From the NCBI GenBank assembly GCA_020091685.1, contig CM034607.1:20017221-20081220 (forward strand): 64,000 nucleotides of DNA, in the 5' to 3' direction. Shown piece after piece: positions 25,738 to 36,151 of this stretch. Made by a program: the position numbers and the translations under genes. Below the pieces are notes generated by a model. It was not told the origin of the DNA. It made no database searches and saw only the letters and a list, made by a program, of their open reading frames with translations. Source of the DNA: Lutjanus erythropterus (taxonomy: Eukaryota; Chordata; Actinopteri; Lutjaniformes; Lutjanidae). Every line of letters begins with the position of its first letter. Within the stretch, counting starts at the first letter, position 1.

Positions 25738-25850
25738 TTGACTCATCTTTCCACTGCTCCAACCATCACCAACTCTTGTTTGGTCGAAATAAACCCTTAA
25801 TTCAGTGTGTGTGTGATGTAAAAATATTCAGGCTGTACACATTGTACAAG
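25738..25850. repeat. Fragment related to the TTAA-flanked element at 34689
   Basis: Several phrases here (CACCAACTCT, AAATAAACCCTTAATTCA, AAATATTC, GGCTGTACA) occur in the same order in the reverse complement of about 35100-35215. It is therefore a diverged, inverted relative of the central part of that palindromic element. Confidence 0.55.
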
Positions 25851-25852
25851 AT

Positions 25853-26036
25853 TATTTTTTGGGCTTTTTGCCTTTATTCAGATAGGACAGCTGAAGATAT
25901 GACAGGACAGGGGGAGAGAGAGGGGATGACATGCAGCAAATGTGCTGCAGGCGGAAATCGAACCGGCAGCCGCTACAGAGGACTGATAGCCTCAACACAT
26001 GGTGCGCACGCCCTACCAACTGAGCTATGAGGGCGC
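25853..26036 (-). mobile_element. tRNA-derived SINE
   Basis: Read on the minus strand from 26036, the sequence starts GCGCCCTCATAGCTCAGT, containing an A-box-like TAGCTCAGTTGGTAGGGC, and about 40 bases later has a B box GGTTCGATTTC: the split internal RNA polymerase III promoter of a tRNA head. A non-tRNA body follows (CTGCAGCACATTTGCTGCAT, CTCTCTCCCCC), ending in AATAAAGGCAAAAAGCCC. The tRNA-like fold is too diverged to be a functional tRNA gene. Tail-body structure and a familiar fish repeat sequence support SINE. Confidence 0.75.
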
Positions 26037-27814
26037 CTCAATTTGTGGTGAATCTGTTGCAGTTTAGTTTTGCGTGAAACTGCTTAGTGAACTACATCTT
26101 GTGTCTCACATAATTCGCATCAGCAACACCAACAATGCTGTCCCTTGTTCTTATGTGATGTATTTTATCCTTTGACTCCTGGTCCCTTTAACAGCCAGGA
26201 AGCAAAAGAATGAGCAAGATGAGTGTGACTACATCCCGATATGAAAAGACACAGGGATCGCAGCTTCAGCAGCTAACCTTAGTTCATGTAGTATGTGCTA
26301 TATAAGTCCTATAGTATAATTTTAAGGTCCAGTGTTATAACTCAGCAGTAAAGCAAGATGATAAACCACTTTTCTTGTAGTTTACATTACTTCTGTTGCT
26401 ATAGCAATATTATCGTGATATGTTGCTTGCCTTACCACACACACACCGTTATTCCTAGCATAAGCTGCCCAGCAACTGTACCATACCACACTTCATACAC
26501 ATACTGTACTGTAACAGTGCCACAATATATCCAATTACACAATGCGTAATATTTCTCCTGGAAATCTAAAAAACCTTCTTCACATGCCAGAGTTAGAAAT
26601 GACGTTCCTCCTCGCTCTGAAGATAAAAGCCCTCATAGATGGCAGCATGAACAGATCTGCGGCTGGATGTACAGACACTGTCAGTGTTTGATGTGACAGA
26701 TGATATGAAATGTCTCTAATCTCAGCGCTCTCAGACACATAATATTCCTCTTATCTCCAAGTTTTCATTTGAGCAAAAGCTTGTTGAATATCTATCCATA
26801 CGGACTATATTTTATGACACAGCATGAGCAGTACAGTGAATGAGGTGTGGTACAGTAAAGACGAGAAGGAGATTAATGTGGACGGATGCCAGGAGACAAA
26901 AAGCATGGACGTTGGGAGACATAAGTTAAGAACATAAAACCATTAGATGGAAGAATGATAATTGAGAATGGAGTTACGAAGAAGGAGAGGTAGGCAGGCT
27001 GAGGCAGGAGAGTCGAGTGGAGGTAGAGTGAAGGAGGGAGAGGCGGAGAAGATTGCATCTCAGCGCTAAAACCTCGCTGATCAACACAGTACCTCTCAGC
27101 ACACCTATGAGTCATGCCTGCTTGATTGAACAGATGGTGTGCTCTTGTGAAAGTGTGTGTGTGTGTGTTCGCTACCATAAAACTTTGTGTGCAGGTGCGC
27201 TTGCACTGTATGTGCATGTGTGAATTTGCATGTGCGTTGACTCCTACGCCTGTCTCTGCAGTTGTGTTGTAGTAGCACTGCGACACTTCTTAAATCACGG
27301 GAATCTGCTTTGAGATGCAAGATGTCCCTCGTCCTACAGAGCACACACACGCATATACACACAGTTAGTGCAATTAGTATCACTCTGCAGGAATTAGCAA
27401 TAAGCCGTAGGAGGTCTGGGAGGTGCTGACCCAGTCGCTCTGGTTAAAAGATTAAATCTTTTGTGGCCTTGCAACCACAGAGATCAGATAGACATCATGA
27501 GAGTTATCACCAGTACAAGAGGCTGTGTTATGAGCTCTAATGTGAGTATAGAAAGCAACAGTTGCAGTCTTATATTCTGTGACGTTATCAGACCAGTTAC
27601 ATAAATGGCTATAACCTGCTTTTATAGCACTCTGTTCCGCCTCTACAGATTCTCGGTGTTTCCAAAGGATCATTAAAATGCTTCTATCCTGTTTAATGAC
27701 GTCAAGCAAAGAGGCTTCCATATTTAAGTCAAGATATTTCAACTGTAGTATGAAACTACTAACAAACTAATCACAATTTAATTTTATTTGGAGATAGATA
27801 TTGTTACTGCCAGA

Positions 27815-28065
27815 AGTGGGAGGTAACCAAGTACAAGAACTTTGTTACTGTACTCAAGTAGCGTTTTTAGGTATCTGTCTTTTACTTGAGTATTTATTTT
27901 TCTGACAACTTTTTAGCTTCACTCCCTACTTTTTAACACAAAAATCGGTACTTTTTATTTTGCATCATGGCGTGCCACTTTCAGGACTGATTTCAGCCTT
28001 AATGGAAGGGACAGTAACACGTAGAAAAAAACAATTCCTTGGTGTATTCATTAGTGCCTATTATG
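27815..28065. mobile_element. Diverged partial copy of the hAT-like element at 6861
   Basis: Left-end sequence GAAGTGGGAGGTAACCAAGTACAA and internal phrases TACTTGAGTATTTATTTTTCTGACAA and CAATTCCTTGGTGTATTCAT match the element at 6861-7366 in order. The right terminal part with CCACCTCT is not evident, so the copy is truncated or strongly diverged. Confidence 0.6.
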
Positions 28066-28802
28066 CATGACAGATGTAACAAGACTGAAGGGACCACAGA
28101 GAAAAGGTGAGGTTCAGTTATGGCAAAATGTGGCCCTAGAGACACCAACTGTAGCGGGAACTACCACAGAGGTGGTTTTGAGTATTTTGTCAGGTGTTGA
28201 TGTGGCTGCCTATGGACAGATTTTGTCACCACATCACAATGGTACGAGATGCAGACACCAGACTTTGTGGTCTGAAATTGAGAACAAAATGAAGGTCGAG
28301 GAAGCGAGACAGAAAAAAAGGGCCCCCCTTTATGTTCCTGTCCTACTTTTCTTTTTTTTTTTTTCATTTTGGGACTTTCACTGAGAGGAAGCCACTCTTT
28401 TGCAGGAACGCCCTTATCACATTTGCACAGTTGCACACATCCACACAGCTGCTCAGTACAAATACTGATCTGATCTGCTGGTGATCTGCAGCTCCACTCC
28501 ACTCAAGCAGTTGGGGTTACTTGGGGGTAGCTGTTCACCCACATTCACCCTGCCAGTCCAGGGACTGAACCAACAACCTCCTGGTCACAAAACTTCACAG
28601 GTGTGTAGTTATAACAACAATAATGATAATTCTTGGCTAAGACAATTGACATAGATTAAAAGATCAGATCAAAATGAAGACCAAGTTCACAGATTGTGTG
28701 AAATGTCAACATGATGACGGGCATCACGGCTTGGTGTGATCCCATTGCAAGGTGGTCTCTAGTTCATTCATGTAGTCATTTACATGAATAGATGGAAACT
28801 AT

Positions 28803-29034
28803 AGACTCTTTTCACAGCAGCCATATTGGTATGAAATAGTAGGATAAACACAGGTGTTACTAGTTATACTAATTGATTTCCATGTATTGTAGCAGAGCCT
28901 TTCCAGTGAGCCAACATGCACAATAGCGGCACCCTGACTGTTTGACCTGAATAGAACAGCACCTTATTAGTATCATTGGTAACACCTGTGTTTACTACTA
29001 ATTCATGTCAAAATGGCTGCTGGGAAAAAGATCT
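28803..29034. mobile_element. Foldback MITE with about 55-bp inverted repeats
   Basis: The left arm (AGACTCTTTTCACAGCAGCC, then ATAAACACAGGTGTTAC) and the reverse complement of the right arm (AGATCTTTTTCCCAGCAGCC, then GTAAACACAGGTGTTAC) match over about 55 bp with some mismatches. The arms are separated by about 115 bp of non-coding DNA. RNA from either strand could form a long hairpin. Non-coding. Confidence 0.7.
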
Positions 29035-29361
29035 GTTCCTACTTTCTTTTTGGTTCATACAGTCATTTAGGTTATCATTTTACTCATTGTCTCGTTGCAG
29101 CAATGCACGTGTATTTCTTTAAGTTTATTTGCACATATTTCACAGTTGCATAAAACACACTCAGCCCTTGACAAAATAAACTCACTGACTTTGCAGGAAA
29201 TAAATTGACAAACCTTGTATTGCAGTCAGTGTGTTGTTGCTGTAACAACAGCTTTGCTAGCTGTGCATTTTTAGTGCAAGTTTGTGGTGTGTTGGTCAAC
29301 TGATACTCAGCCTACTCAAGTGTTCAGATGTGAAGTCTTTAAGTTGGACAAACACTTGAGC

Positions 29362-29395
<34 letters not shown>

Positions 29396-29508
29396 CTTTT
29401 GTCCACTAGTGTTTGTGTGTGAACTTGTGCTGCATGTCAGGAAAAGAACATGTGTCAGCATAATTGAATATGCGCAAGTGTCAGTGTTTGAGTAAGCAAG
29501 ATGGTGCG

Positions 29509-29540
<32 letters not shown>
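29362..29540 (+). repeat. Two (TG)n microsatellites
   Basis: TG tracts at about 29363-29392 and 29511-29540, separated by TG-rich sequence. Confidence 0.9.
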
Positions 29541-30772
29541 GATAGGTGGGTGGATGCATGTGCTTGAAATGCTTGTACATTATTTATGAGATTCACACCA
29601 AGCTTTCCATCTTTTGCAGCAGGGGGTCCTTGCTAACAGATGGCACACACACATGTGGTACACACACTCACACATTCGTTACTGAGCGCAGCACAGACTT
29701 GTTATCAGAGGTCCAAGTACAGCAGGTGCGGGAAACTTCTTGGAATTGTTAAGATTGTTATTATTAGGGGTGGAAGCTTCTGGAAATCCATAGGAACTGC
29801 TTGAAATATTTTATGCAGTTCTTTTTACTCCCCCACTGTTGAACCACATCAACTAGATGCCTGGTGGCACTACAGCAAATAATATTACTGTGCAGTCTAG
29901 AGGAATTTAAATCAAAATGTTGGTATTGTGACAACACTGATTTGCGGCATATTTTATATAAACTGCAATTTTCATGAATAAATGGTGGTGTAGTAACTAA
30001 ACTGAATGCACATTTTTACATATCAGGTCTTATTTGACTCCACCTGCAAGATCTGCAGGCATTTCACTTCAAGGAGAAGTGAGTTTTTAGTTGACCTCAT
30101 CATTTTGTGAGCTCATGACCACTATTTCATCCTTCAAAACATCCAGTTCCTTCCAAACGCAGTTAGCTCTTGTACATGTTTTTGCACTCCGCGTCTTCGT
30201 GTTAGTCCATGGCCTCGTTTTTGTAGTAGAGTTGTTTGTTGTGCTCACAGTGTGTTCGTCAACCTTCATGGCAGTAAACATAAACCTATATAGTTCATTT
30301 TTGTGTTGTCTGCATCTCTCAGTCCTTGAATTTAATTTGCACCTGGTTGCAAAACATGGTCTTAGATAGTCTGGACTATCATTTTTGCTTACCATAAAAA
30401 TACACCTTTACGATGACAACTCTTCAGTAAGCAATCATTTTTTCAATTTTTTGTTTTGTTTGCGAGACAGTGCAAACACATCTAGAGTATGCATCACTAG
30501 TGCTCCTTTGTGGCATTGTACCCCAAGACCAGGGGTACTTCCTGTGTGAAAACAGTTGTTGCATTTGTGCAATGTTGGGAGGTATACATTTTGAGGACTG
30601 GGTTGTCATCAAGTCCTCCAAAGTCCACTGTCTATGTGAAAACAAACTGCACACATAAAAAATATGAATATCTATTCATCTGTTTGAGATCCACACCTTT
30701 TTCTAACAGTCTGCCCGTTTCTCTCTTCCACAGGATTGTGCTGGGTGTCAGCAGGCTTGCTTTTGCAGGGAA

Positions 30773-30886
30773 ATGATTCCGCATGAAGTGCGACGCACTC
30801 GGCCCCCCGTCGTCCTCGGCGGCAGCAGCAGGTGTGACGTCGTGACGCTCTCCCCCACCAGACTGAGCTCACCCTTCAGCCGTTAA
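30773..30886 (+). promoter_or_regulatory. uORF in the atxn1 leader (37 codons)
   Basis: ATG at 30773 reads 37 codons (MIPHEVRRTRPPVV...) to TAA at 30884-30886. It ends 351 bases before the ataxin-1 ATG. If the upstream exon at 20668-20808 is spliced on, this frame continues back to an ATG at 20776, giving 61 codons. The likely effect is to lower translation of the main frame. The peptide resembles nothing I know. Confidence 0.5.
30783..30845 (+). promoter_or_regulatory. Overlapping short uORF (20 codons)
   Basis: ATG at 30783 opens a 20-codon frame (MKCDALGPPSSSAAAAG...) ending TGA at 30843-30845, in a different frame from the 30773 uORF. The Ala/Ser run suggests only composition, not function. 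Confidence 0.4.
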
Positions 30887-31237
30887 AGACCTCCGGACCA
30901 AACAGATCGCCCTATCCCTCCCCCTCTAACCACCCCTCCACATCTTCATCTCCATCTTTAATCCTTCCTCACCTTGCTTGTTAGGGCCTGGATTTTCTTT
31001 GTTATCAAAAAAGAAAAAGACCTGACTCAACGGCCTTGGGTGAACTGGATAGAGAGTGAAAGAGAAAAGATTGGGAAAGTCAATTTATAGCTAATTAAAG
31101 TGAGACAAGGGACAGATCATCAGAAGTGAGAAAAAGAGACAAGAAAGTGAAACAGAAAGTCAGAGAGAGAAAAAGGTATAGAACTCCAAAAGTTAAGAAA
31201 ACGCAAGTACAGCTGAGGGACGTGAGGCGAAGTCAGC

Positions 31238-33100
31238 ATGAAGTCCAACCAGGAACGCAGTAATGAATGTCTGCCCCCAAAGAAGAGGGAGATCCCCTCA
31301 AGCACGTTACCATCTGAAATCCGCTCTCCCAACATGCCACCTGCCAGCGACAGCCAGCGCTCAGAGAACATGGCCTGGCTTGCCAGCGTGGCTGGTGGGA
31401 ACGAGAGGGACGTGGGCGTGCACCGTAGCTCCAGTCAGACTGACGGGCCCCAGTATAAATCCCTCTACTCCTCATCAGACCCTTCATCCTCCTCCTCCTC
31501 CTCCTCTTCCTCACTGAGGCTAGTCTCATCTCTTCCTACAGTGTATACGTCCCCCCTATCCCAGTCCACAGTTGGAGGAACTGTCCATTACACCCAACTG
31601 CCTCCCAACCTGCAGTTTATAGCCTCACCCTACACGGCCCCATACACAGGCTACATCTCCCCTCAACTGCTTCCGCCTCCTCCTCCACCTCCCCCCCTCT
31701 CCTCCTCTTCTTTGGCCGCACAGAGACCCTCACACACAGAGACAGTCTGTGCTTCTTCGCAGGCCTCCAAACACGACCAGCAGAGAGCATCCACGGGGCG
31801 TACTTCCATGCCTCCGCCTTCTACAGACCCCGCCCCTCACCATGTTCAAATGTCAACCTCCCCACGGACTTTGCCGTCGCCTCATCACCAAGGAGGCGTT
31901 CACCTTCCTCCCCAGTCACTGCACCCCCACCATACACTGGGACATGGGATGTCCCAGGTTGTGGTGCAGTACACGGACGGACCCGCCAGAAAAGAGGAAG
32001 TCGGCTCCAGACCCAGAGAGCTCCACAATGGAGAGCTGGAAAGGGGCCGGCGGTTTGGAGCGTCCCCTGAGTCCAGCCTCTCCAAGCCAGGGAGCAAATC
32101 ACGAGACACTTCTTTGTCATCCTACGAGGCTCGCCAGCTGGTTCTGCCATCAGAGTACTCTACCCATGATCCCTCAGGGCTGAGAACGTCTGTCATGCTT
32201 ATGCCCAACAGCCACGGGGACCACCAGCTGGCACCACCGAGAGCCAGCCCTGAGAAGCAGACAACCTCTGCCCCTGCACACCTGGAGAAAGGTGGCATCA
32301 TCCTGGGCAAGCCTGTCAATCGCACACCCTCCTCTTCCAACACCATCTCCTCTTTCACTTTTCCACCCCCATTAAGTGTCAACAGCCTGAAAGCTGCTGT
32401 TAGCACATTGTCGCCCCAGACCGTCATCCAGACCACCCACAACGCCACAGAGTCGCTGTCAATGGGGCTCCCCTCCTCCAGTATCTACCCACAGCCGCCT
32501 ATCATTGGTTACATTGCAGGGGGCAATGGGAGCCAGCACACGCCAATCAGCTACCACACCAGCCTACAGCAACACTTACTCATTCCTGGCACCCAACCGG
32601 TCATCATCCCTGTTAGTGGAGGTGGTGTCACCACATTGGAACCTGTAACCACCCATGTAACGTCATCCACCCAACCCGCACCGTTTCCTACCACACTCCC
32701 ACACACGTACATCGCTGCCGCTGCCCCCAAAGGAGAAACTATGGAAACTGTCAGTGGCTCGTGTCACCAGGCCGCTTCGGGCGCAATGGTCCAAGCCCAG
32801 CTTCATCTCCCCATCGTTCCAGCTCCGCCGGGGCTGGTCGCTCCTTCTGCTCCTCCTCCTACGTCCAGTACAGTGGTGCCCCCCTCGCTTCCCCCATATT
32901 TCATCAAGGGCTCCATCATCCAGCTGGCCGATGGGGAGCTTAAACGTGTGGAGGACCTGAAGACAGAGGACTTCATCCAGAGTGCCGAGATCAGCAGTGA
33001 GCTGAAGATCGACTCGTCCACAGTGGAGCGCATCGAAGGGAGCCACACCTCACCCAACTTTGCCGTGGTTCAGTTTTCTGTTGGTGAGCACCGTGCACAG
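31238..33100 (+). CDS. atxn1: Ataxin-1, first coding exon (residues 1-621)
   Basis: Ataxin-1 is a nuclear RNA- and protein-binding co-repressor that works with Capicua. The start is at ATG 31238 (A at -3), giving MKSNQERSNECLPPKKREIP, the conserved ataxin-1 N-terminus. The middle is disordered and Ser/Pro-rich: a ten-Ser run at residues 83-92 encoded by (TCC)n and a proline run from residue 146. The polyglutamine tract expanded in human spinocerebellar ataxia type 1 is absent; only Gln181-Gln182 is seen near where it would lie. The AXH domain begins about residue 553 (PYFIKGSIIQLADGELKRVE) and continues into the next exon. The exon ends in phase 0 at CAG (33100) before GTGAGAG; frames beyond that are intron read-through. 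Teleosts carry duplicate copies (atxn1a, atxn1b) and I cannot say which this is. Confidence 0.97.
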
Positions 33101-33119
33101 GTGAGAGGCAGGGAGCAAC

Positions 33120-33740
33120 ATTTATTTATTAAAGTAACAGTTTGTCATTTTTGGAAATACACTGCCACTCTATCGGAAGAGTTAGATCGATGTCATTCTT
33201 GAGTCTTTGCATTAACAACGGAGCTAATTATCAATTGGCTTAGCTTAGCATAAACAGCAAAACTTTCTTTCTCCAAAATTGAGAAATCTGACTACTAGTT
33301 TCTATAAAGCTCACTAATTAAAGATGCAGGAAGTGATTCTGGAGAAAAATAGTTGGTTGTTGAGTCTCATTTTCATCAAATTACTGAAGTTTTGGATTGG
33401 TGACTTGAAAACGGTTGATTGTTCAGTCTCACTGCTATGTTGTCACATAGTTATGTTTTGGGAATAAGACTCAACAATCATTTATCATACCGACATGCCA
33501 AGTGTCCCATCACAGGCTAGATTTTCTAAAACCTGAAAACAGAGCCAAGAGGTAGAGCAGAAGTCTAGTTTTCTCTCAGACCACCTGAATTACATTATGT
33601 TTAACAGTTAGTAGTTTATTTCTCAAGTTTGGAGCTTAGATGTTTCCCTCTTCTTCTAGTCTTTATGCTAAGCTAAGCTAATCAACTGTCAGTGCTGCCT
33701 CCATTCTTAATGCAAGAAAGTGAAACTATTCCTGTCAAGC
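33120..33740. repeat. Foldback repeat pair just inside the atxn1 intron
   Basis: The left arm (CAGTTTGTCATTTTTGGAAA...GAGTTAGATCGAT...GGCTTAGCTTAGCATAAA, about 33137-33265) is matched in reverse by the right arm (CTTTATGCTAAGCTAAGCTAA...GCAAGAAAGTG, about 33658-33725). These are the two ends of a familiar fish repeat with a GCTTAGCTTAGCATAA core. The first arm begins within 40 bp of the exon's donor splice site. Confidence 0.6.
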
Positions 33741-34688
33741 TTGCTCTTGGTGTGATTTTACAAAGCATGATACGAGATTTGTTCTAGTAATTTCTTTCAT
33801 GACCCATCATTACAACTGAAATTAATTTAGAAGATCAGTGGAACAACAGAAATTTAACAACAATTTTCATAAAGAATGAATAGTTTAATTCCTATATCAG
33901 GTCTTTTGCTGATGTTTTTATGTTTACATATTTTTATAGGCCTCTCTAAACCTACCTAAGTATGATGCAGGACTCTGCTAATAAGCCCAGTTGTACTAGT
34001 TTTAAAGTCCGGATTAAATTGGATTTTGAGAGCGTTTCACTTCTGCATCATGACATATTTCTGAGTGGAAGAGGATAGGCAGGTCACAGCGTTGTGAGAA
34101 ATTTGCTGCTGTTGCTAAACTAACTAATAAATCTTAGCTGTGTGCAGCTAAAAGTTGAAGACTGATTGATGGAAGATTTCATGTGTAGTATTGATTGACA
34201 CTGTTTGCTTCAAAATCCTGGCTGGATTTTGATATATGAACACAAAGAAATCGATTTTTTGTATATATATATAGCATACGTTGTTAAATAGATGTACAAT
34301 ATGACCGGAGATGTGATCCAGAAAGACATTTTCTGTTTCATCCTCTTTAACAGGATCTCTAAGAAGGCTTTCATGTATACGGTTAGCTGGTGTTATTAAT
34401 GTTGAATGACGGGTTGAGCTGCTGAAATGATGGGCTGCTCAGTTATTAATGATTCTTTAATTGTGAATCTCGCAGGACTCCGCCGTTCCATCTGTAATTA
34501 AGTTCAATGTACAGCGATGACAGTCATGTAGCAAACATGTTCTGGTTACGAGAGAGTTCAAAGAATTCACTGTTGGAATCTGCTCATCGGTATGACAAGC
34601 AAAGACCATCAGTGCACTGATACAAAACCACATTTCTGCTGCTACATCTAATATTTGGCATATCTGTATTTTTTCTGGTGTTATTTAA

Positions 34689-36147
34689 AGGGCGATTTTC
34701 AACCTGGACCCCATTTTCTCATGTTTTTGTGTCTAAGTAACAAATGGGAACAACAATTTTTGAAATTGGTCCAGTATTGAGCAAGACTGCTGCAGCTGTC
34801 AGCCGTGAAACAGGCTGAAATGTTCCTTATGGGCAGTTATATGTCCACTTTCCCACTGACAGGCTCAGAGTGTTATTCTATGTGTGTGAGATCCTTTTTG
34901 TTTAACCAGAAGCAGTTCTCGCCAAAGCCACCAGACACCATTTACAGAAACAGATATTTTATCGTCATCTTCATTCAAACTCGACAGAACAAAATAATCA
35001 CTAAAACTGTCTTGGCTCGTCTTTCCACTGCTCCAGCAATCACCGACTCTGGTTTAGTCAAAATAAATCCTTCATTCATTGTAATAGAAGTGAGAGGGCA
35101 GAAACAGAGTGTACAGCCAGAATATTTTCACGTCTAACAGAGTGAATTAAGGGTTTATTTCCACCAAACAACCAGAGTTGGTGATTGTTGGACGGGGAAA
35201 ATAAGAGCCAAGATGTTTTGGTGTGTTTTATTTTGTTTCAGTCATGTTTGATGAAGTGTGTTTTACGATAATAAAATTACAGTTTCAGTAAATGGGGTCT
35301 GGTGGCTTTGGTGATACATTTTGTTTTTGTGGTTGGTCTCTTTCTGTAGGGTTTCAATTATGTTGTCAGGCAGAACAATCTGACTCTGTCAGTGGCAAAA
35401 CAAGCACTTCTGATAGACTTTGATTGATTGATTTGATTTTATTATTGTGTCGAGCACAAACAATGTTCCCAGCCCAAACAGACTTACAGGACACTATTAT
35501 TTAGAAAAACAGACCAGAAACAAGAGTAGCAACATAAATCACAGGTAATACTAAACAAATAAAATATCCTGATGTTTTTTACAAGCAAAATTTTACAAAA
35601 TTCAACTACCATTCTGTCATCATTAGTGCACCAGAACATTTCTTGATTTTTGACATTTTATTTAATACAGGTATTCTTAACTCATCATAAAAGGACAATA
35701 TAAAAAATCTGATTGATTCTGTCTCTTAATTCGCATAATTCACACGACCTGTTGTCCTCCTGGATGTTTTTAAATCTGCCAACTTCAAGGACCAGAGAGA
35801 GGATTTTTGTTCTCAGCAGTGCAGCTAAAGACCTCAGAGTCCTTGTTAAGTTTGCTCAGGGCCATAATTGTGCTTGATTTTAATATATATATATTATATA
35901 ATATATATAATCAATCTCACCCTGAACGGCCAAAATAGAAGCAAACTTGCGAATGCTTAAAAAGAACAGCATGCAGCTCTATTCTGTAGTGGATGTATTT
36001 CGCATAAGGATTACTTTGCACCATGTTTTCTGGATGACGGCTGCAGCGGTCTCACTGGACTAATACTGGACCAATTTCAAAAATTGTTGTCCCATTAGTC
36101 ACACCAAAACATGGGAAAATACGGTTGAAAAATATAGATGCTACCCT
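34689..36147. mobile_element. TTAA-flanked palindromic element, 1.46 kb
   Basis: The ends read AGGGCGATTTTCAACC and, reverse-complemented from the right, AGGGTAGCATC...TTTTTCAACC. TTAA sits directly outside both (34685-34688 and 36148-36151). The arms share CAACAATTTTTGAAATTGGT, CCAGTATT and CCAAAGCCACCAGAC blocks in inverted order, so most of the element is one large imperfect palindrome centred near 35130. Its right arm is interrupted by about 520 bp of unrelated sequence (35412-35935). It has no coding capacity and is a non-autonomous TTAA-type element. Confidence 0.7.
35412..35935 (-). mobile_element. Probable non-LTR retroelement fragment inserted in the palindrome
   Basis: This block has no counterpart in the left arm of the surrounding element. 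At its left edge lies a GATTGATTGATTTGATTTTA run, which on the minus strand reads as a simple 3' tail typical of non-LTR elements. The rest is A/T-rich with no protein frame. Insertion is inferred from the broken palindrome. Class and exact borders are uncertain. Confidence 0.4.
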
Positions 36148-36151
36148 TTAA

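Larger units (their letters stand above)
20809..30733. other. Probable atxn1 intron, repeat-rich
   Basis: Bounded on the right by a clear acceptor (TTTCTCTCTTCCACAG, ending 30733). It contains the SINE, MITEs and hAT-like copy listed separately, plus pyrimidine-rich DNA at 20980-21370 and CA/TG microsatellites. No open frame here looks like a real protein. Confidence 0.5.
30734..31237 (+). other. atxn1: atxn1 5' UTR exon part preceding the start codon
   Basis: A polypyrimidine tract and CAG (ending 30733) form a good splice acceptor, and no in-frame ATG for ataxin-1 precedes 31238. The leader contains at least two upstream ATGs with short reading frames, 30773-30886 and 30783-30845, which overlap each other. 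The rest is pyrimidine-rich and then A/G-rich sequence up to the start codon. Long uORF-bearing leaders are known for mammalian ATXN1. The exon boundary is inferred from splice consensus only. Confidence 0.65.

Noticed and set aside
25940..26036. Possible functional tRNA gene on the minus strand
   Set aside because: A and B boxes are present, but the acceptor and other stems do not pair well and the sequence runs on into a SINE body, so it is a tRNA-derived SINE head.
31821..32448. Minus-strand open frames of about 110 codons opposite atxn1
   Set aside because: Shadow frames produced by the GC-rich, codon-biased atxn1 coding sequence on the other strand.
33101..33202. Extension of the first atxn1 coding exon to a stop at 33200
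   Set aside because: The residues after GEHRAQ are unlike ataxin-1, a good donor is at 33101, and the next exon restores the AXH domain exactly in frame.
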